Positions 50,901 through 60,500 of a stretch of 64,000 nucleotides of DNA are shown here, piece after piece. The DNA lies in assembly GCA_030549495.1 (NCBI GenBank), contig JAUIRK010001036.1:64501-128500 (forward strand), written 5' to 3'. The first letter of the stretch is position 1; each line of letters begins with the position of its first letter. The stretch is from Nectonema munidae. Taxonomy: Eukaryota > Nematomorpha > Nectonematoida > Nectonematidae. Below the pieces are notes generated by a model. The model was not told where the DNA came from, made no database searches, and saw only the letters and a list, made by a program, of their open reading frames with translations. The translations under genes were made by a program, and so were the position numbers.

Positions 50901-53461
50901 CGCACTAATTCAGCTAAATACCTATTCAATCCCCCTAAAAATTTTAAAGTTATATGTTTCTATCCTTTTTCTTCATGGAAAATAAAATTATTAAACATGT
51001 TGCTCATAAGACGGGGTCCGGGGCTTTTTAGCATCTCGGCAAAGTGTCGCACGTGCATAAATGTTGGGAAACACTGATTTATAACTAATGTTAAAAGTAT
51101 GATAACATGTACCATATTTCAAGGTAGTTTGTGAATGCCGATTTTAGTTTGTCATTGAAAGATGTCCTCAATCTTACACGCGTATGTTTTATGTTGCAAC
51201 GCAAAATTTTTGGTCTATTTTCTTCAACATAGTTTATTAAAATGTTTTATTGGTTTCTATTAGTTTGGTATCTTTCTTACACTTTCTCACAAAGATTTTT
51301 AAATTATTTTATATAACCTTATTATCTAAGCCAACATAGCATTCAAAAACTAAGTTAATCCACGGTCTTTTTTAGGTAAATAAAAATCTGGAATTTCTGT
51401 TGTTAAAAAATGATATAAACATATTTCAGACTTCACAAAGAATGCACAGCGACATATGAAACAGCTTCTACCAGGAGATTTCATTTGGGACGAACGGAGA
51501 CGATTCGTAGTTGTACGCAGGAAGCATCGGAATTTATGAAAATATTGGACGCTGATGAAAGCATAGTGAATATTTCTCACAAGAAAGAACTCCTCAAAAA
51601 AGCTCTTGAAGAGCATAGCAAAGTCACTAAAGATGTAAGACACATTTTTATTATTAAAAACGCTATTATCTAAACTCACTTTTATCGACATCTAGGCGTT
51701 GAATTTTAAAACGGCAAATTTTTACAAGCACCACTTAGATTACGAACTCTGAATTTACGTTTTCTACAAGTTTATTACAATGTTGATATCAATGAATGTG
51801 TATTTCATTTGTGATATTTGGTATCATTTTCGAACTTTTAGATGTATATTAACAGAGCTTTTTAGTGCAATTTCAAAACCAAGATCACAAAACCCATAGC
51901 AGTGCAACTAGTTTTTATTTGCCGCAAAAAATTTTAATAAAATAAAAATACCAATTTTTGACATCTAAACACATGAGTAAAGAGGAATAAAATTTTTTGT
52001 GCTATAATATTTAATCTGATAAAATATCTATACTGAAACGATCTTAGGTTTGGGCGTGATTTCTCACACTCGAATGTAGCTCGCATATTAAAATTGGGAG
52101 TATTGGGGAAGAGCTATTTTTGAGGCTTGGGGTGGTTAGCAGAAAATTTTTGTTATGTGCAAGTTTACACAATGCTAGGCCGGTGTGGACAGATTTTTTC
52201 TTTCGCTAGGTGCGAAATTGGTGTTTGTGTTGGCCTCTATGTGTGTGTCACATTAACGGTGTTTGATATAATCAAATATTTTTTGATATGAAACATTTCC
52301 GAAATTGAATTTATTCCGGTTATGTTTTAAATAAAGTTTTAATTCTTGTGAATCTCGCAGTGCACTCTTAAATTCAGTCAAAATTTAAAAATGTTATTTT
52401 TTTATACTTTAATCATACGTGTCTAATTTGTTATCAATCCTTTAAGTTTTAAAAAATTTTTGTGATTTTCCTTGTCTCCTTCCTCAAAGAAAAACAGAAT
52501 GTTAGTGGTGTTTCTAATTTTATTTTAAAATTTTGAGTAAAATCAAGAACATATCGATTTGGTTCCCTTCATCATAGTTTTTGATATATAAACATCATTG
52601 TATTTGGGTCGAACTGTTGTCTTTGCAAATTCTACCCTTTCTACTTTCTTTGAAATCTTTTTTGGTGTAAAATTACGAACCCGTTGAAAAAGTTAAATCT
52701 CTTCAAAGAAGGGAAATGTGTTGTACTTTCAAAAGGATATGTTAACGATTTGTTCGCAATTTCTGTGCGGAAACGGATAATTTTTGACTACACATATTGT
52801 TCCTTCCAAATAGACAGTTAAGACGAGCTTGCTATTTACAAAAATGGCCTCTAAGTTTTTCTTAAATTCAAAAAGTAATTTTTAAAGTTTGGAAAAATAT
52901 TTGATTGCTATCAAAAACACCTGGAGTTTTTTAAATGAAGATACTCATTTAAAATGTTTTTCATACTCCATTAATTAATCAACACGCTGATCGTGACCGC
53001 ATGATTATCATTCATCGAATAAGGAAATTTTATATGAATGAAGATTGCTATTTTATTTCGTTCACATTAGGCTCAGCGTGGACAAGGAGTAGATAGACAC
53101 ATGTTTGGCCTTATGAAAATGGCCATCACAATGGGCTTGGATGTTCCCGACATTTTCATGGACTATGCTTTCCGCTGCAGTACACATTTCAAACTCGCAT
53201 CCAATCAGGTTTGCCTTTACCTCTCATTGGTAGTTCTTGTTTTTTTCGAAGCCTCATTTTCGTTAACAGGTTCCGAGTCAGCATGACGCAATTATGTTCC
53301 ATGGTCCTTATACTCCCGATGGCTACGGCTTCAACTACAATCCGCAAAAGAATACAATTAAATATGGTCTATCATCACTTGGAGAATTTCCCGAAACAGA
53401 TAGTGGAAAGATGGCTCATATGATTGACCAATCACTTTGCGACATATTAAAATTGCTCTAA
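29991..53461 (+). CDS. CRAT: Carnitine O-acetyltransferase, 11 exons, complete
   Basis: It transfers acetyl groups between CoA and carnitine. Exons: 29991-30287, 32477-32592, 35429-35651, 39294-39468, 39711-39898, 40840-40940, 47112-47237, 49690-49812, 51430-51634, 53071-53208, 53270-53461. All junctions keep frame and the total is 1,884 nt, 627 residues plus stop, against about 626 in human CRAT. The N-terminus (MFTLRSTINSIFWRQKL) is basic with no acid before residue 22, typical of mitochondrial import. LPHLPVPPLQHTLDKYL, then DWWLDKYL, SMAQYHTMFASYRIPG, WAQYYNKL, NRWYDKTLQ, and catalytic His-348 in YEHSTAEGPP with Glu-352 follow. SPDAFIQIALQSAYYR, CTATYETASTRRFHLGRTET, VDRHMFGL and MFHGPYTPDGYG complete the fold. 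Met-573 matches the residue that limits CRAT to short acyl chains. The STS motif is replaced by Ala561-Ser-Asn. There is no peroxisomal AKL end. Introns are full of transposons; intron 2 starts with GC. Confidence 0.93.
30574..30750. mobile_element. piggyBac-like MITE, 177 bp (CRAT intron 1)
   Basis: The ends TTTACCCTTTTAGGCATTG are perfect inverted copies and similarity continues for about 70 bp on each arm, including CTAAAAT and AGTGAGTTTTTA. CCC-type ends next to a TTTA are piggyBac-like. A half copy (TTTAACCCTTTCAGGCATTG) lies at 62,314-62,341. Confidence 0.75.
31342..31452. mobile_element. piggyBac-like MITE, 111 bp (CRAT intron 1)
   Basis: CCCTTTCGTGACCAG is inverted at the other end as CTGGTCACGAAAGGG. 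TTAA precedes it on the left; the right duplication has decayed (TTTG). The inner motif AATCAGACGATAT is shared with its neighbour at 31,475. Confidence 0.8.
31475..31605. mobile_element. piggyBac-like MITE, 131 bp, TTAA on both sides (CRAT intron 1)
   Basis: CCCATTAAGTACC is inverted as GGGACTTAATGGG, with TTAA at 31,471-31,474 and 31,606-31,609, the piggyBac target duplication. It contains AATCAGACGATATC like the neighbour at 31,342. Confidence 0.85.
32593..32598 (+). other. GC-AG splice donor of CRAT intron 2
   Basis: No GT fits the reading at the end of exon 2. ATAAG/GCAAGG matches the known GC-donor consensus (AG/GCAAGT). Joining it to the acceptor GGGTTTAG at 35,421-35,428 gives ..DQIR-AASKVIRAACKF.., which aligns without gap to the family (human QLRFAAKLIEGVLDF). 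Confidence 0.8.
33003..33080. mobile_element. hAT-like terminus fragment (CRAT intron 2)
   Basis: GCGCTTCTCAAACTGGAGTC followed by CGCGGTCC resembles the common hAT end CAGTGCTTCTCAAACTGG. It directly follows the dispersed repeat copy at 32,940-33,010 (partner 10,775-10,855). I found no matching right end. Confidence 0.35.
33600..34100. repeat. Dispersed repeat shared with 51,840-52,250
   Basis: Both regions carry CTAGTTTTTATTTGCC (or one-base variants), CAAAAATTTCAATAAAA and TATACTGAAACGAT in the same order with similar spacing, within CRAT introns 2 and 9. The class is unknown and the similarity is moderate. Confidence 0.35.
34239..34763 (-). mobile_element. Non-autonomous Helitron-like element, 525 bp (CRAT intron 2)
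   Basis: Read on the minus strand it starts TCTATATTATAATAAGC after a host A and ends CACGGGACCGGCTAG before a host T, matching Helitron rules (5' TC, 3' CTRR, insertion between A and T). It includes CA-rich tracts, repeated ACCAATCAGAATGCTTC motifs and one 139-bp module with CTAGCCGGTCC.. inverted ends. No coding sequence. It is the single-copy form of the palindrome at 27,518. Confidence 0.75.
35753..36186. mobile_element. Non-autonomous hAT element (CRAT intron 3)
   Basis: The left end AGTGATTCTCAATCTTTTTC, followed by TTGTGGAC, and the right end GGACCACGTTGAGAACTTACT are imperfect inverted repeats close to the hAT consensus CAGTGGTTCTCAA. The body is AT-rich with no transposase. Confidence 0.65.
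36285..37688 (-). mobile_element. Degenerate hAT element (CRAT intron 3)
   Basis: The ends TAGGTCTGTCATAATTTTTT and, reversed, TAGGCTTGCCATACGTCCCG are imperfect inverted repeats with AAACCGGGAC near both. On the minus strand around 37,060-37,160 I read KDWVKAKAISMTIDGSNRE, the region around the first catalytic Asp of hAT transposases, followed by decayed sequence. Confidence 0.55.
37748..37899. mobile_element. Foldback MITE, about 150 bp (CRAT intron 3)
   Basis: The left end GGTGCCTGGTCAAAACGGC and the right end, reversed, CGGTTCCTGGTCAAAAAGGC pair over about 25 bp. Inside are repeated GGCCAAAA motifs in both senses. Confidence 0.65.
41834..41879 (+). other. Candidate cryptic or poison exon in CRAT intron 6
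   Basis: A 46-base segment sits between a strong acceptor (TTTTCTCTCTAG) and a consensus donor (CAT/GTGAGT). It has no place in the acetyltransferase alignment. Joined after exon 6 it would give TGA at once and also shift the frame. It could be a poison exon, or chance. Confidence 0.25.
42105..42390 (-). mobile_element. LINE fragment, second copy of the 48.5-kb element (CRAT intron 6)
   Basis: It matches 48,535-48,800 nearly base for base over most of its length (CTTCTTACATTGAAAAT, AAGCTTAATCGCTCTATATG, CCTGGTAACTTATGAG). On the minus strand this is the reverse-transcriptase segment before the YADD block. Confidence 0.8.
43500..43645 (-). mobile_element. tRNA-derived SINE
   Basis: The minus strand reads GCGTGAGTATGGTTGGTTAG for the A-box region and GGTCTTGGGTTCGATCCTA for the B box, with a decayed anticodon arm. 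Related copies are at 44,440-44,570 and 54,590-54,725. Confidence 0.7.
43779..44372. mobile_element. Non-autonomous hAT, GACTCC-rich, with 8-bp target duplication
   Basis: GTTGTTAA flanks both sides (43,771-43,778 and 44,373-44,380). The right end reversed is CAGGGCTGCGAAGTCGGAG, a widespread hAT terminus, with many CGACTCCGACT units at both ends. It contains a short direct repeat (CAACACTTGGTAAAGGATTT-like) near 44,130-44,190. Confidence 0.8.
44440..44570 (-). mobile_element. tRNA-derived SINE
   Basis: The minus strand reads GGGCGCGTGGCGATTGGTTA with an A-box match and a decayed B box, GGCTCGAATACTGCC. It is the same family as the copy at 43,500. Confidence 0.6.
47720..49350 (-). mobile_element. 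LINE with decayed reverse transcriptase (CRAT intron 7)
   Basis: The minus strand has reverse-transcriptase blocks in order: LPGEWLKSYLYTK (about 48,720-48,760), WIAIHIERL.., a segment leading to LLYADDLVLC near 48,215 (the catalytic YADD) and VSKLSEKGFEVNQRK near 48,130. Stops and shifts are frequent. 42,105-42,390 is a second copy of part of it. Confidence 0.75.
49918..50428. mobile_element. Repeat-ended MITE with TTCGGCTAAATG subterminal repeats (CRAT intron 8)
   Basis: The left part carries GGACATTTGGCCGAAC and GCCGAATGGACATTTGG. The right part carries the inverse units AATTCGGCTAAATGTCC, TTCGACTAAATG, TTCGGCTAAATG and CTCGGCCAAGTG. The AT-rich centre is non-coding. Exact ends are approximate. 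Confidence 0.65.
50995..51079. mobile_element. hAT-like right terminus (CRAT intron 8)
   Basis: Reversed, the end reads CAGTGTTTCCCAACATTTAT followed by GCACGTGCGACACTTTGCCG, the usual form of a hAT inverted repeat. I did not find its left partner. Confidence 0.45.
51840..52250. repeat. Dispersed repeat shared with 33,600-34,100
   Basis: Partner of the intron 2 copy. It has CTAGTTTTTATTTGCC, CAAAAAATTTTAATAAAA and TATACTGAAACGATC in the same order. Confidence 0.35.
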
Positions 53462-53794
53462 CATAATTGGTTTTCTTTTTTGCGTGCGCGCACATATATT
53501 CAGTCAATAAGAAGAGACACCAATTGGTTCTTCTTGAGTTTTATTAGCTTTCTTGACACCATTTCAGCCAATCAGTTCTCTTGCTTATGTCCTTTATTTT
53601 TTTGCTTCAATTTGATAAAAAAAATATCTTTGGTAAATTTAATATATTCTCTTTTTTACTTACTTTAAATTTTGTTGAATAAATAATATTTTATTTTTTC
53701 TCTTATTCCTCTAAACTTTATTATAATTAATTAATTAAATCATGTGTTACCCCTAAAATACTGATGAAATTACTTTTTGTGTGTTTATTTTTTC

Positions 53795-54305
53795 AATTAT
53801 TCACCTTCATATAATTTGTGCGCGTTTTGCAAGGCTTCTTCATGTTGATATAAGATTTTCATAATGTCAACAAAGTGGTTATGAATATCGAGATAGGATT
53901 CTTTCAATAATAATGTTTTTGCCAGAGTTCACTTTTTAATGCATCAATTTCAAAGTTTAAATGTTCTAAAACATTTGCATAATTTAGTTACAAAAAGTTT
54001 CTATTTTCTGACCACAATATGGAAGTAGTAGAAACATTTGTTTGAGACATTTTATTAAAAAATTTTTTTAATAAAATAAAAATAAAAAAAAGTTTTGTTA
54101 TAATTAAAAGTTAAAATAACCGGGCTTCCAATTCATTTATACAACTTTCAATCATTTCTTGATATAACGTTTGATATGAAACTTTTTCTGATTCATTCAA
54201 ACCAATGAATTTGAGCAAATGCTCAAAAAAAAATTTAATTATAAAACTGAAACTTATTAGCATGCGGCTAATAAACCCTTCCAAATATGCACAGTGCACA
54301 CTGCT
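53795..54305 (-). pseudogene. Antisense broken gene or processed copy, helical protein
   Basis: On the minus strand, starting from an ATG near 54,050, I read MSQTNVSTTSILWSENRNFL, a stop, then in the same frame ANVLEHLNFEIDALKSELWQ. After a shift comes LLLKESYLDIHNHFVDIMK.., ILYQHEEALQNAHKLYEG and a stop near 53,800. Upstream on the same strand an open stretch (54,111-54,299) ends GLNESEKVSYQTLYQEMIES.., which may belong to it. The sequence looks like real, helix-forming protein, but with one stop and one shift and no clear introns. I do not recognise the family. Confidence 0.4.
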
Positions 54306-54544
54306 TGATTTAAGGCTAATAAATTAGATTACAAAAAGTCCCTTTTCACTAGTAATATAAATATCTTACTTTTCTGGACTTTTTTTGTAATTATTGGAGC
54401 CAATCATAGTTAAACCAAAAAAGACCAGAAATATGTTTTTCTGAAGATTCGATACCAAAACTTCAACATACAAAACTTTTTTTAGGTCAATAAAGTCAAA
54501 AAAAAGTCTAAAATTTATGAAAATCAAAATATAGTTCAAAAAGA

Positions 54545-57102
54545 GAAAAAATGTGCCACGGCACACTAGTGTGCCGCGAAATGATTACTGGTGTGCCGTG
54601 AAGAGATAATAGGTGAAAGTTACGAAGGTAAAGGTCTATAAGAAAGTTGCCGGGAGCGGGATTCGAACCCAAGACTTTGAATTTCGAAATCACACGCTCT
54701 ACCCAACCTACTCACGCCCCCAAGAAGTTATGAAAGCTTTTATTACAAGTTGTTATAGGTGGAACACAGCTTTCATATCGTAATAACCGGAGTTGTTTGT
54801 ATTGATAAATTCTAACTCACACATTATTACTTACGTGATATTAATGCCTAAATATCAAAAATTAGATTGAATGATATATCGTTTGTTTAAATTTTTGGAT
54901 ATTTCGAATTTTTTGATAATAATAAACATTGGTGAGCGGTGTTATGCTTGGTAATATAAATTTTATTTTATTTATATATCTCGATTACAATATTAACAGG
55001 TTCATTATAAATATTTTTTATTAATATTTAAGTGTTCCAAATTGAGGTTTTAATAGGAAAAATTTAATAAAAATCATGTTTGTTTTATTTTTTTAAGTTT
55101 AGATTTAATTCATTCTTAATTATGGACAAGTTTCTAAAAAGAAAAGGCTATGGGGACAAGAATAATTCTACTTCATTTAAAAAACCAGGTTGTATAATGA
55201 TGATTACTTGAAATTTGGATTTCATTGGACTGGAGATACACAGATTCCTTCACCGCTGTGTGTTGTGTACGGCCAAACGGTGTTGAATGAATCAATGGTT
55301 CCAAGTGAGATTGAAAGACACCTTACTAATAATCATCGTAGCCTTCAAGCTAAAAATGTTGATTATTTCAAACGCTTGTTAGAATTAAATGCAACGCAAA
55401 GTCAACCATTTAAGAAAAAAATAACTGTATCGGAAAAAGCTCACTTAGCTTCATATGAGGTGGCAGAAATTATTGCTCTTAAATCGAAGTCTCATGTTCT
55501 TGCAGAATCAGTAATCCTTCCAGCGTGCAAAAAGATGGTGAAAATTATGCTTGGCGATAAGGCCGAACAAGAAATTAGCAAGATTCCTCTTTCAAACAAT
55601 ACAATTCAGAAAAGAATTCTTGACTTGTCTGATGAGATATTGAAGAAAATGTAACATCCAAATTTCAAAATAGTCTGTTTGCTCTTCAAATCGATGAATC
55701 CACTGATATCAGTAATCACGCAGAGTTAATTGCATTTATACGTGTCAATGATGAAGATGCCATAATTAATCAATTTCTATGCTGCAAACAGTTAGGGCTC
55801 GAAAAATATGGCTTACCTTGGGATTCATGCTTGGGAATATGTACCGATTGAGCTCCATCAATGCTTGGTTCTGTTAAAGGTTTTGCAACTTTAGTGGAAA
55901 AACAGAATCCTAACATTGTGCGAACTCATTGTTTTTTACACAGAGAAGTTTTAATTTCAAAGATAACACAAAATGAACTAAAGGGGGTATTGGATCAAGT
56001 GATTGAAATGGTGAATTTCATAAAAACTCGGCCAATGAAATTCAGAATTTTTGAGTTGCTGTGCAAGGATATGGATTCTCACATTTTCGTCTGCTATTGC
56101 ACACAGAAGTAAGATGGCTGTCGAAAGGAAAGGTACTATCTCGAGTAAATGAGCTTCAGAAAAACCTTTTTATTTTTTTTGAAAATGAAAAACTTGATAG
56201 ATTTTGTAAATACCTTAAAAATGATTTATGGATGTCCAAAATAGAGTACTTAAGTGAAATATTTGGACATCTTAATAGTCTGAACAGCAATATGCAAGGC
56301 AGAAATGGAAGCATTCTTACGGCGACAGATAAGTTAATTACTTTTAAGAAAAAAATTGCAATATGGAAGAATAGAATGAAGGTAGACGATTTTTATATGT
56401 TTCCATCCGTTCGCAAAACCTGCTCAACCGAGATGGTTCCCATTATTAGTAAGCATTTGACATGTTTAGAAAATAAAATTAAAGAATATTTTCCTTCAAT
56501 CAGCATTGAAAAATTTAATTGGATTCGCAATCCTTTCCTAGATTTATCGATGATCAATCTTTCCAATTTTGAGTTATGTGAAGAGGAAGAATTAGCAAGC
56601 CTTTCCAGTTATCGTGGGCTCAAATTGAAGTACACACAACTGCCATTAGACGCCCTTTGTATTTCTGTTATGGAAGAGTATCCAACTCTAAATAAAAACC
56701 ATCAAAGTCTTACTCCAATTCTCAACTTCATACCTATGTAAGCTGGGATTTTCTTACCTAAACAACATCAAAAATAAAAAACGTGAAAGACTTAAAAACA
56801 TTGAAGAAGAGTTAAGAGTATGTCTCTCCCACATTCGCCCACGTACGGCAGCAGTAGTCAAGAAGCACCAGGCACAACTGTCCCACTGACATTCACAATT
56901 ATTATTCTATACCCGATTCTGAATACAGGATACGTTTTATTTGTGTGAATAAAAATTTTCATTATATGATCTCCTATATTTTTAATATTTTATTGCAAAA
57001 AGGCTTTATGAGTAGAAAATATTCATTTTTTGGATAGGTGTGCCGCGAAAATTTGAACAGCTCAAAAGTGTGCCGCCATGTAAAAAAGGTTGGGAACCAC
57101 TG
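54545..57102 (+). mobile_element. hAT transposon, ZBED5/SCAND3-like
   Basis: Transposase begins at ATG 55,122 (MDKFLKRKGYGDKNN). It runs through DDYLKFGFHWTGD, PLCVVYGQTVLNESMVPSEI (BED-like), HLASYEVAEIIALKSKSHVL, PLSNNTIQKRILDLS, FALQIDESTDIS (first Asp), VRTHCFLHREVLISK (56 kb; 55,910-55,960), TEVRWLSKGKVLSRVNELQK (56,110-56,170), GNLEMFPS-like block and WIRNPFLDLS. These are the blocks of ZBED5-type hAT proteins. About three frame changes or stops break it. The right end reversed is CAGTGGTTCCCAACC at 57,102. The left end near 54,545 (GTGCCACGGCACAC) is eroded, and a SINE lies inside. Confidence 0.85.
54590..54725 (-). mobile_element. tRNA-derived SINE, best-preserved copy
   Basis: The minus strand reads GGGGGCGTGAGTAGGTTGGG, TAGAGCGTGTGATTTCGAAA, then GTCTTGGGTTCGAATCCCGC. 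The A and B boxes are good, the acceptor arms weak. It lies inside the hAT left region, so it inserted later. Confidence 0.75.
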
Positions 57103-59290
57103 GTCTAGAATAAGCCGTTATGATGTTAACCATTGTTTCTCCGTGTACGGAATCGTAAAAGTCAATAAAAAGTAATACAGCATTCAAATTTATTGGTCTT
57201 ACACCTTCAAATATGTGTCTAATAGTTAGTATTTGACCAGTACCAGAACGATTTTTTCTAAATCCATTTTGATTTTTACGTAGCAAAGTTGAAACTTTGT
57301 AAATGAATCTCTGATTGAATACGGTTTAATAACATTGCATTTCATATTTTAGTTGGTATAGACCTGAAAGTGATGCCTGTTTTGTTGGGTACTCATATCT
57401 CATTTCTTGGGAAGAGGAAGAATACAGCTTTCTCTCAAGATTATATCTCATACAAGTTATAAACAGAGTTGCAGCACCCCAATAGTACATCATTAAAATT
57501 GTTGGTTTTCCATACTTCTGGAGGAACAGTGCCTAGTCTAGCAGCCTTCCGATATTTTAATTTTTGTAGAACTGTTTAAAGCTCGTTCATCTTGAAGTTA
57601 CCCGTTTTAATATTTAGATATTTTGAAACTATATGTTGGATGATAGGCTTACAACGTTTCCAAGATTTCTGAAATGGTCTTTCCATTTTGCAAATCTCTC
57701 TCGATTGCAAGATGCCTTAAGCTTTGCTTTGGTAGAATTTTTTGATAAAAGATGTTTTTTACTATCTCCCATGCTAAAGATTCTTCTTTGTTATCAGTTG
57801 CAATTTGAATTCTGTTAATTTGCTCTTGAATATAGTCTTTCTGTTCTTCAAGATATACTCTATTGAGTTCTTCGTGTGCAAGCTTTTTGAATGTCAAGGA
57901 TGTTGTAGTTGAATGTTTGTTATTTTAATTAGAGATTTCTTTTATTTTTTCTCTTTTTGATACAGCAATGTCGTTTTGCCATGGGTCTCTCCCTTTATGT
58001 GCTGCTTCTTTATGGGATTGGACAAAGTTTTGATATATCGTTTCAAGAGTTTCCGCTAAAATGCGCTCGGATAATATGTGAATCGGTTAATATGCGTCCG
58101 CATCTTGGACCCCAAAAAATACGACATTTTGTATGATTTTTGAGTCGCGCCGACTCGACAAAGGAAGATGCGTGTCCACAATTTTGAATGTCCCGCCTCG
58201 CCTGCCGGCGCCTGAATCGCATTTTGCATTCAGACAAGAGCTAGAAAAGATAGAGAGAGCAGAGAGAGAGAGAGAGAGGATTTTCTCATGAAGTGAAATA
58301 AAATATTGTAAAAAAAAGCTTTTTTTTGGTGTACACACTAGTATTTTTGTATATAATATAATAATAATTATATAATATAATATATATATAATTCAGTATA
58401 TATAATTGAATGCAATTAAGTCGCTTTTCATTGTATTTTATTGAATTATTATCAATTCCAATAAAATTTGCTGTATTGAATTTCGTTTCCTGTTTTGTGT
58501 GCTAAGTCTGGTTGATAGATACCAAAAAGAACCCAAACACCGAATCTCGCGGTTTATCGCATATTCAAGTCTTTCTCGTTCTCCGACGAGATCCAAATGG
58601 CGGACATGAGGGATGCTAAAATGCGCTCTCACTTTATATGCAGTAGGTGTTTCCGATCCCAATGTGCGCATATTAACGAAAGAATGGTGTATGTGCTTCT
58701 AAATTGTAACAGCTATTCATCCACTTTTTGTTTACAGACATATAATCTAGTTGTGGGATGGATGTGAGACCATTTTTTACCAGGTTTTTCTGAAAGCGAG
58801 AGTTCAAACAATGGAGTTTGCCTTCTAATAAGACATTTTTGAGATGTTTACAATTTCGATTGGTTGATTCATGGAAAGCAAATTTGTTACAAGTGTTATC
58901 CTTGGCTAAGTGTGCATTCATATCTCCACAGACTATTAGAAAGCTGTGTTTGGGAACAGAACAAACTAGATTGAGAAGAGATCATAAAAGCTAATGATAT
59001 CTTTTTTCTTCGCTGACGTTTGTCGGGCTATAGCAACAATATAGCTGTATTTTGTAACAGCGGGATTACCATAGAATATAGCAATAATTATTCGTGGGTT
59101 GATCTTTTTTACATTAAGTACACATTTGCAAGGTTTCGTAATATCCCTGTTAATGAGACATTGTTACAGGAAAAATCCATCCATTTGATCAATTGCTAAC
59201 ACTCTTGCAATGACTAACTTCAAAGCCTCAAATGGATAGATGAATAACTTTAGACGCTAGCATAAGTTGCACTCCCGAGTTATTAGTGGT
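57103..59290 (-). mobile_element. LINE with endonuclease and reverse transcriptase, interrupted
   Basis: From right to left on the minus strand: FLIVCGDMNAHLAKDN and CNKFAFHESTNRNCKHLKN (AP endonuclease, 58,800-58,940), QLDYMSVNKKWMNS (58,700-58,750); then, past an inserted segment, ETIYQNFVQSHKEAAHKGRD (58,000-58,060), AIERDLQNGKTISEILE, and the reverse transcriptase start NQNGFRKNRSGTGQILTIR with LNAVLLFIDFYDSVHGETMV (57,110-57,280). The block order is that of RTE/CR1-like elements. It carries stops and shifts and is cut on the left by the hAT end at 57,102. Confidence 0.8.
58056..58685. mobile_element. Segment inserted in the LINE, short inverted ends
   Basis: GCTAAAATGCGCTC occurs at 58,056 and again at 58,617. 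GGTTAATATGCGTCC near the left and, reversed, CGTTAATATGCGCAC near the right form inverted ends. The interior is GC-richer on the left, has an AG microsatellite (58,255-58,280) and a TA-rich centre. LINE endonuclease coding is on the right and later LINE coding on the left, so this is an insertion with loss of some LINE sequence. Confidence 0.55.
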
Positions 59291-59379
59291 GAACGAGGGA
59301 GTGTGAATCTTGATAAATTGTTATTTGTTTAAAATCAGTTCATTCTTTCATTTCGTTATTAAATTTATTAGAAGATTTT

Positions 59380-60500
59380 TATCAGTGGAAAGGGCATATA
59401 CATCATATATTTATTGGTGGCATTTTTTATGGTTTTCTCCAGAAAACATTTATAATATAGATGAAACCGGATTATTCTTTAGAGCTCTTCCATCTCGTAC
59501 TCTCGATGTTCGTGGAAAAGATTCAACCGGAGGAAAAAAGCAAATATAGTCTTACTGTAGCTCTCATTGCAAATATGATGTGATGTATAGAAAAACCTAT
59601 TGTTATTGGTTCCAGCTCTTGTCCAATTTCTTTTAAAAGCATCAGAATTGAATCTTTTTTTTTGTTATTATTTTAACAATAAAGTCTAGATGACTGGTAG
59701 AATATTTGTGGACATTGTGAAAATTTGAACAAAAGGTTTTCGTGTGAATACCGGCACACTCTTATTTTTGCTATCAAACCAATCCATCCAAAGAGCCTAC
59801 AATTCTCAAATATCAAAAACATCGATACTTCAACCACTTGATCAAAAAATTATAAATAATTTCAAACAGAACTACAGGTAAAGGCTCTCTATTTTGTCTA
59901 TAATTGAAAAAACTGAAGAGTTTTCAGTTAATAAGCATTCTACACCTTTACAAGCTATTAAAAATGGATTTAAGTTCAGTTGGAGAATTAAAATTTCAAC
60001 GGCCATGAATTGTTTTCAAAAATGTCATTTTTTTATCATCGTAGGAAGTTTTAAATGAAAAAGAAAAGTGTTCAGCTTGATGATTTGATTGGATTTACTG
60101 CTAAACGTTTGAACATTGTCCACATATTGGGGCTAGAAGAATTCATGTGTATCGATAGTAACCTTCAAATTTAAGGGGATTTTGGTGATAGATGGGAAGA
60201 ACACTTAAAAATAGATCAGATATAAATGATGTTACCAGAATCGAAGATGATGACCATGATGAAGGACCAAGAGATTTAGTTCAAAATTTTTGAACAGCAA
60301 TTGAAATGACAAAAAAACTGATGTTGTTTTGTCTCAAAAAAGGGTTGAATGATATTTTTGTCTCTTTATCTTCAATAGAAAACCAATTTGAAGAAGCTGC
60401 TAGCAAGAATATTCTCAAACAAGCAAAGATATCCGAGTTTTTTAAACGTAAAATTTCTAATTCTCACTCATATAGTTTAATTTTTTTATTTTCGTAATAA
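59380..60500 (+). mobile_element. Tigger/pogo-like transposase fragment
   Basis: The + strand reads FSPENIYNIDETGLFFRALP, then SRTLDVRGKDSTGGKKQ, the second catalytic Asp region of Tigger/jerky-type DDE transposases. A decayed stretch follows, then QFEEAASKNILKQAKISEFF near 60,390-60,440, the typical C-terminus. Stops are frequent. Ends not found. Confidence 0.65.
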
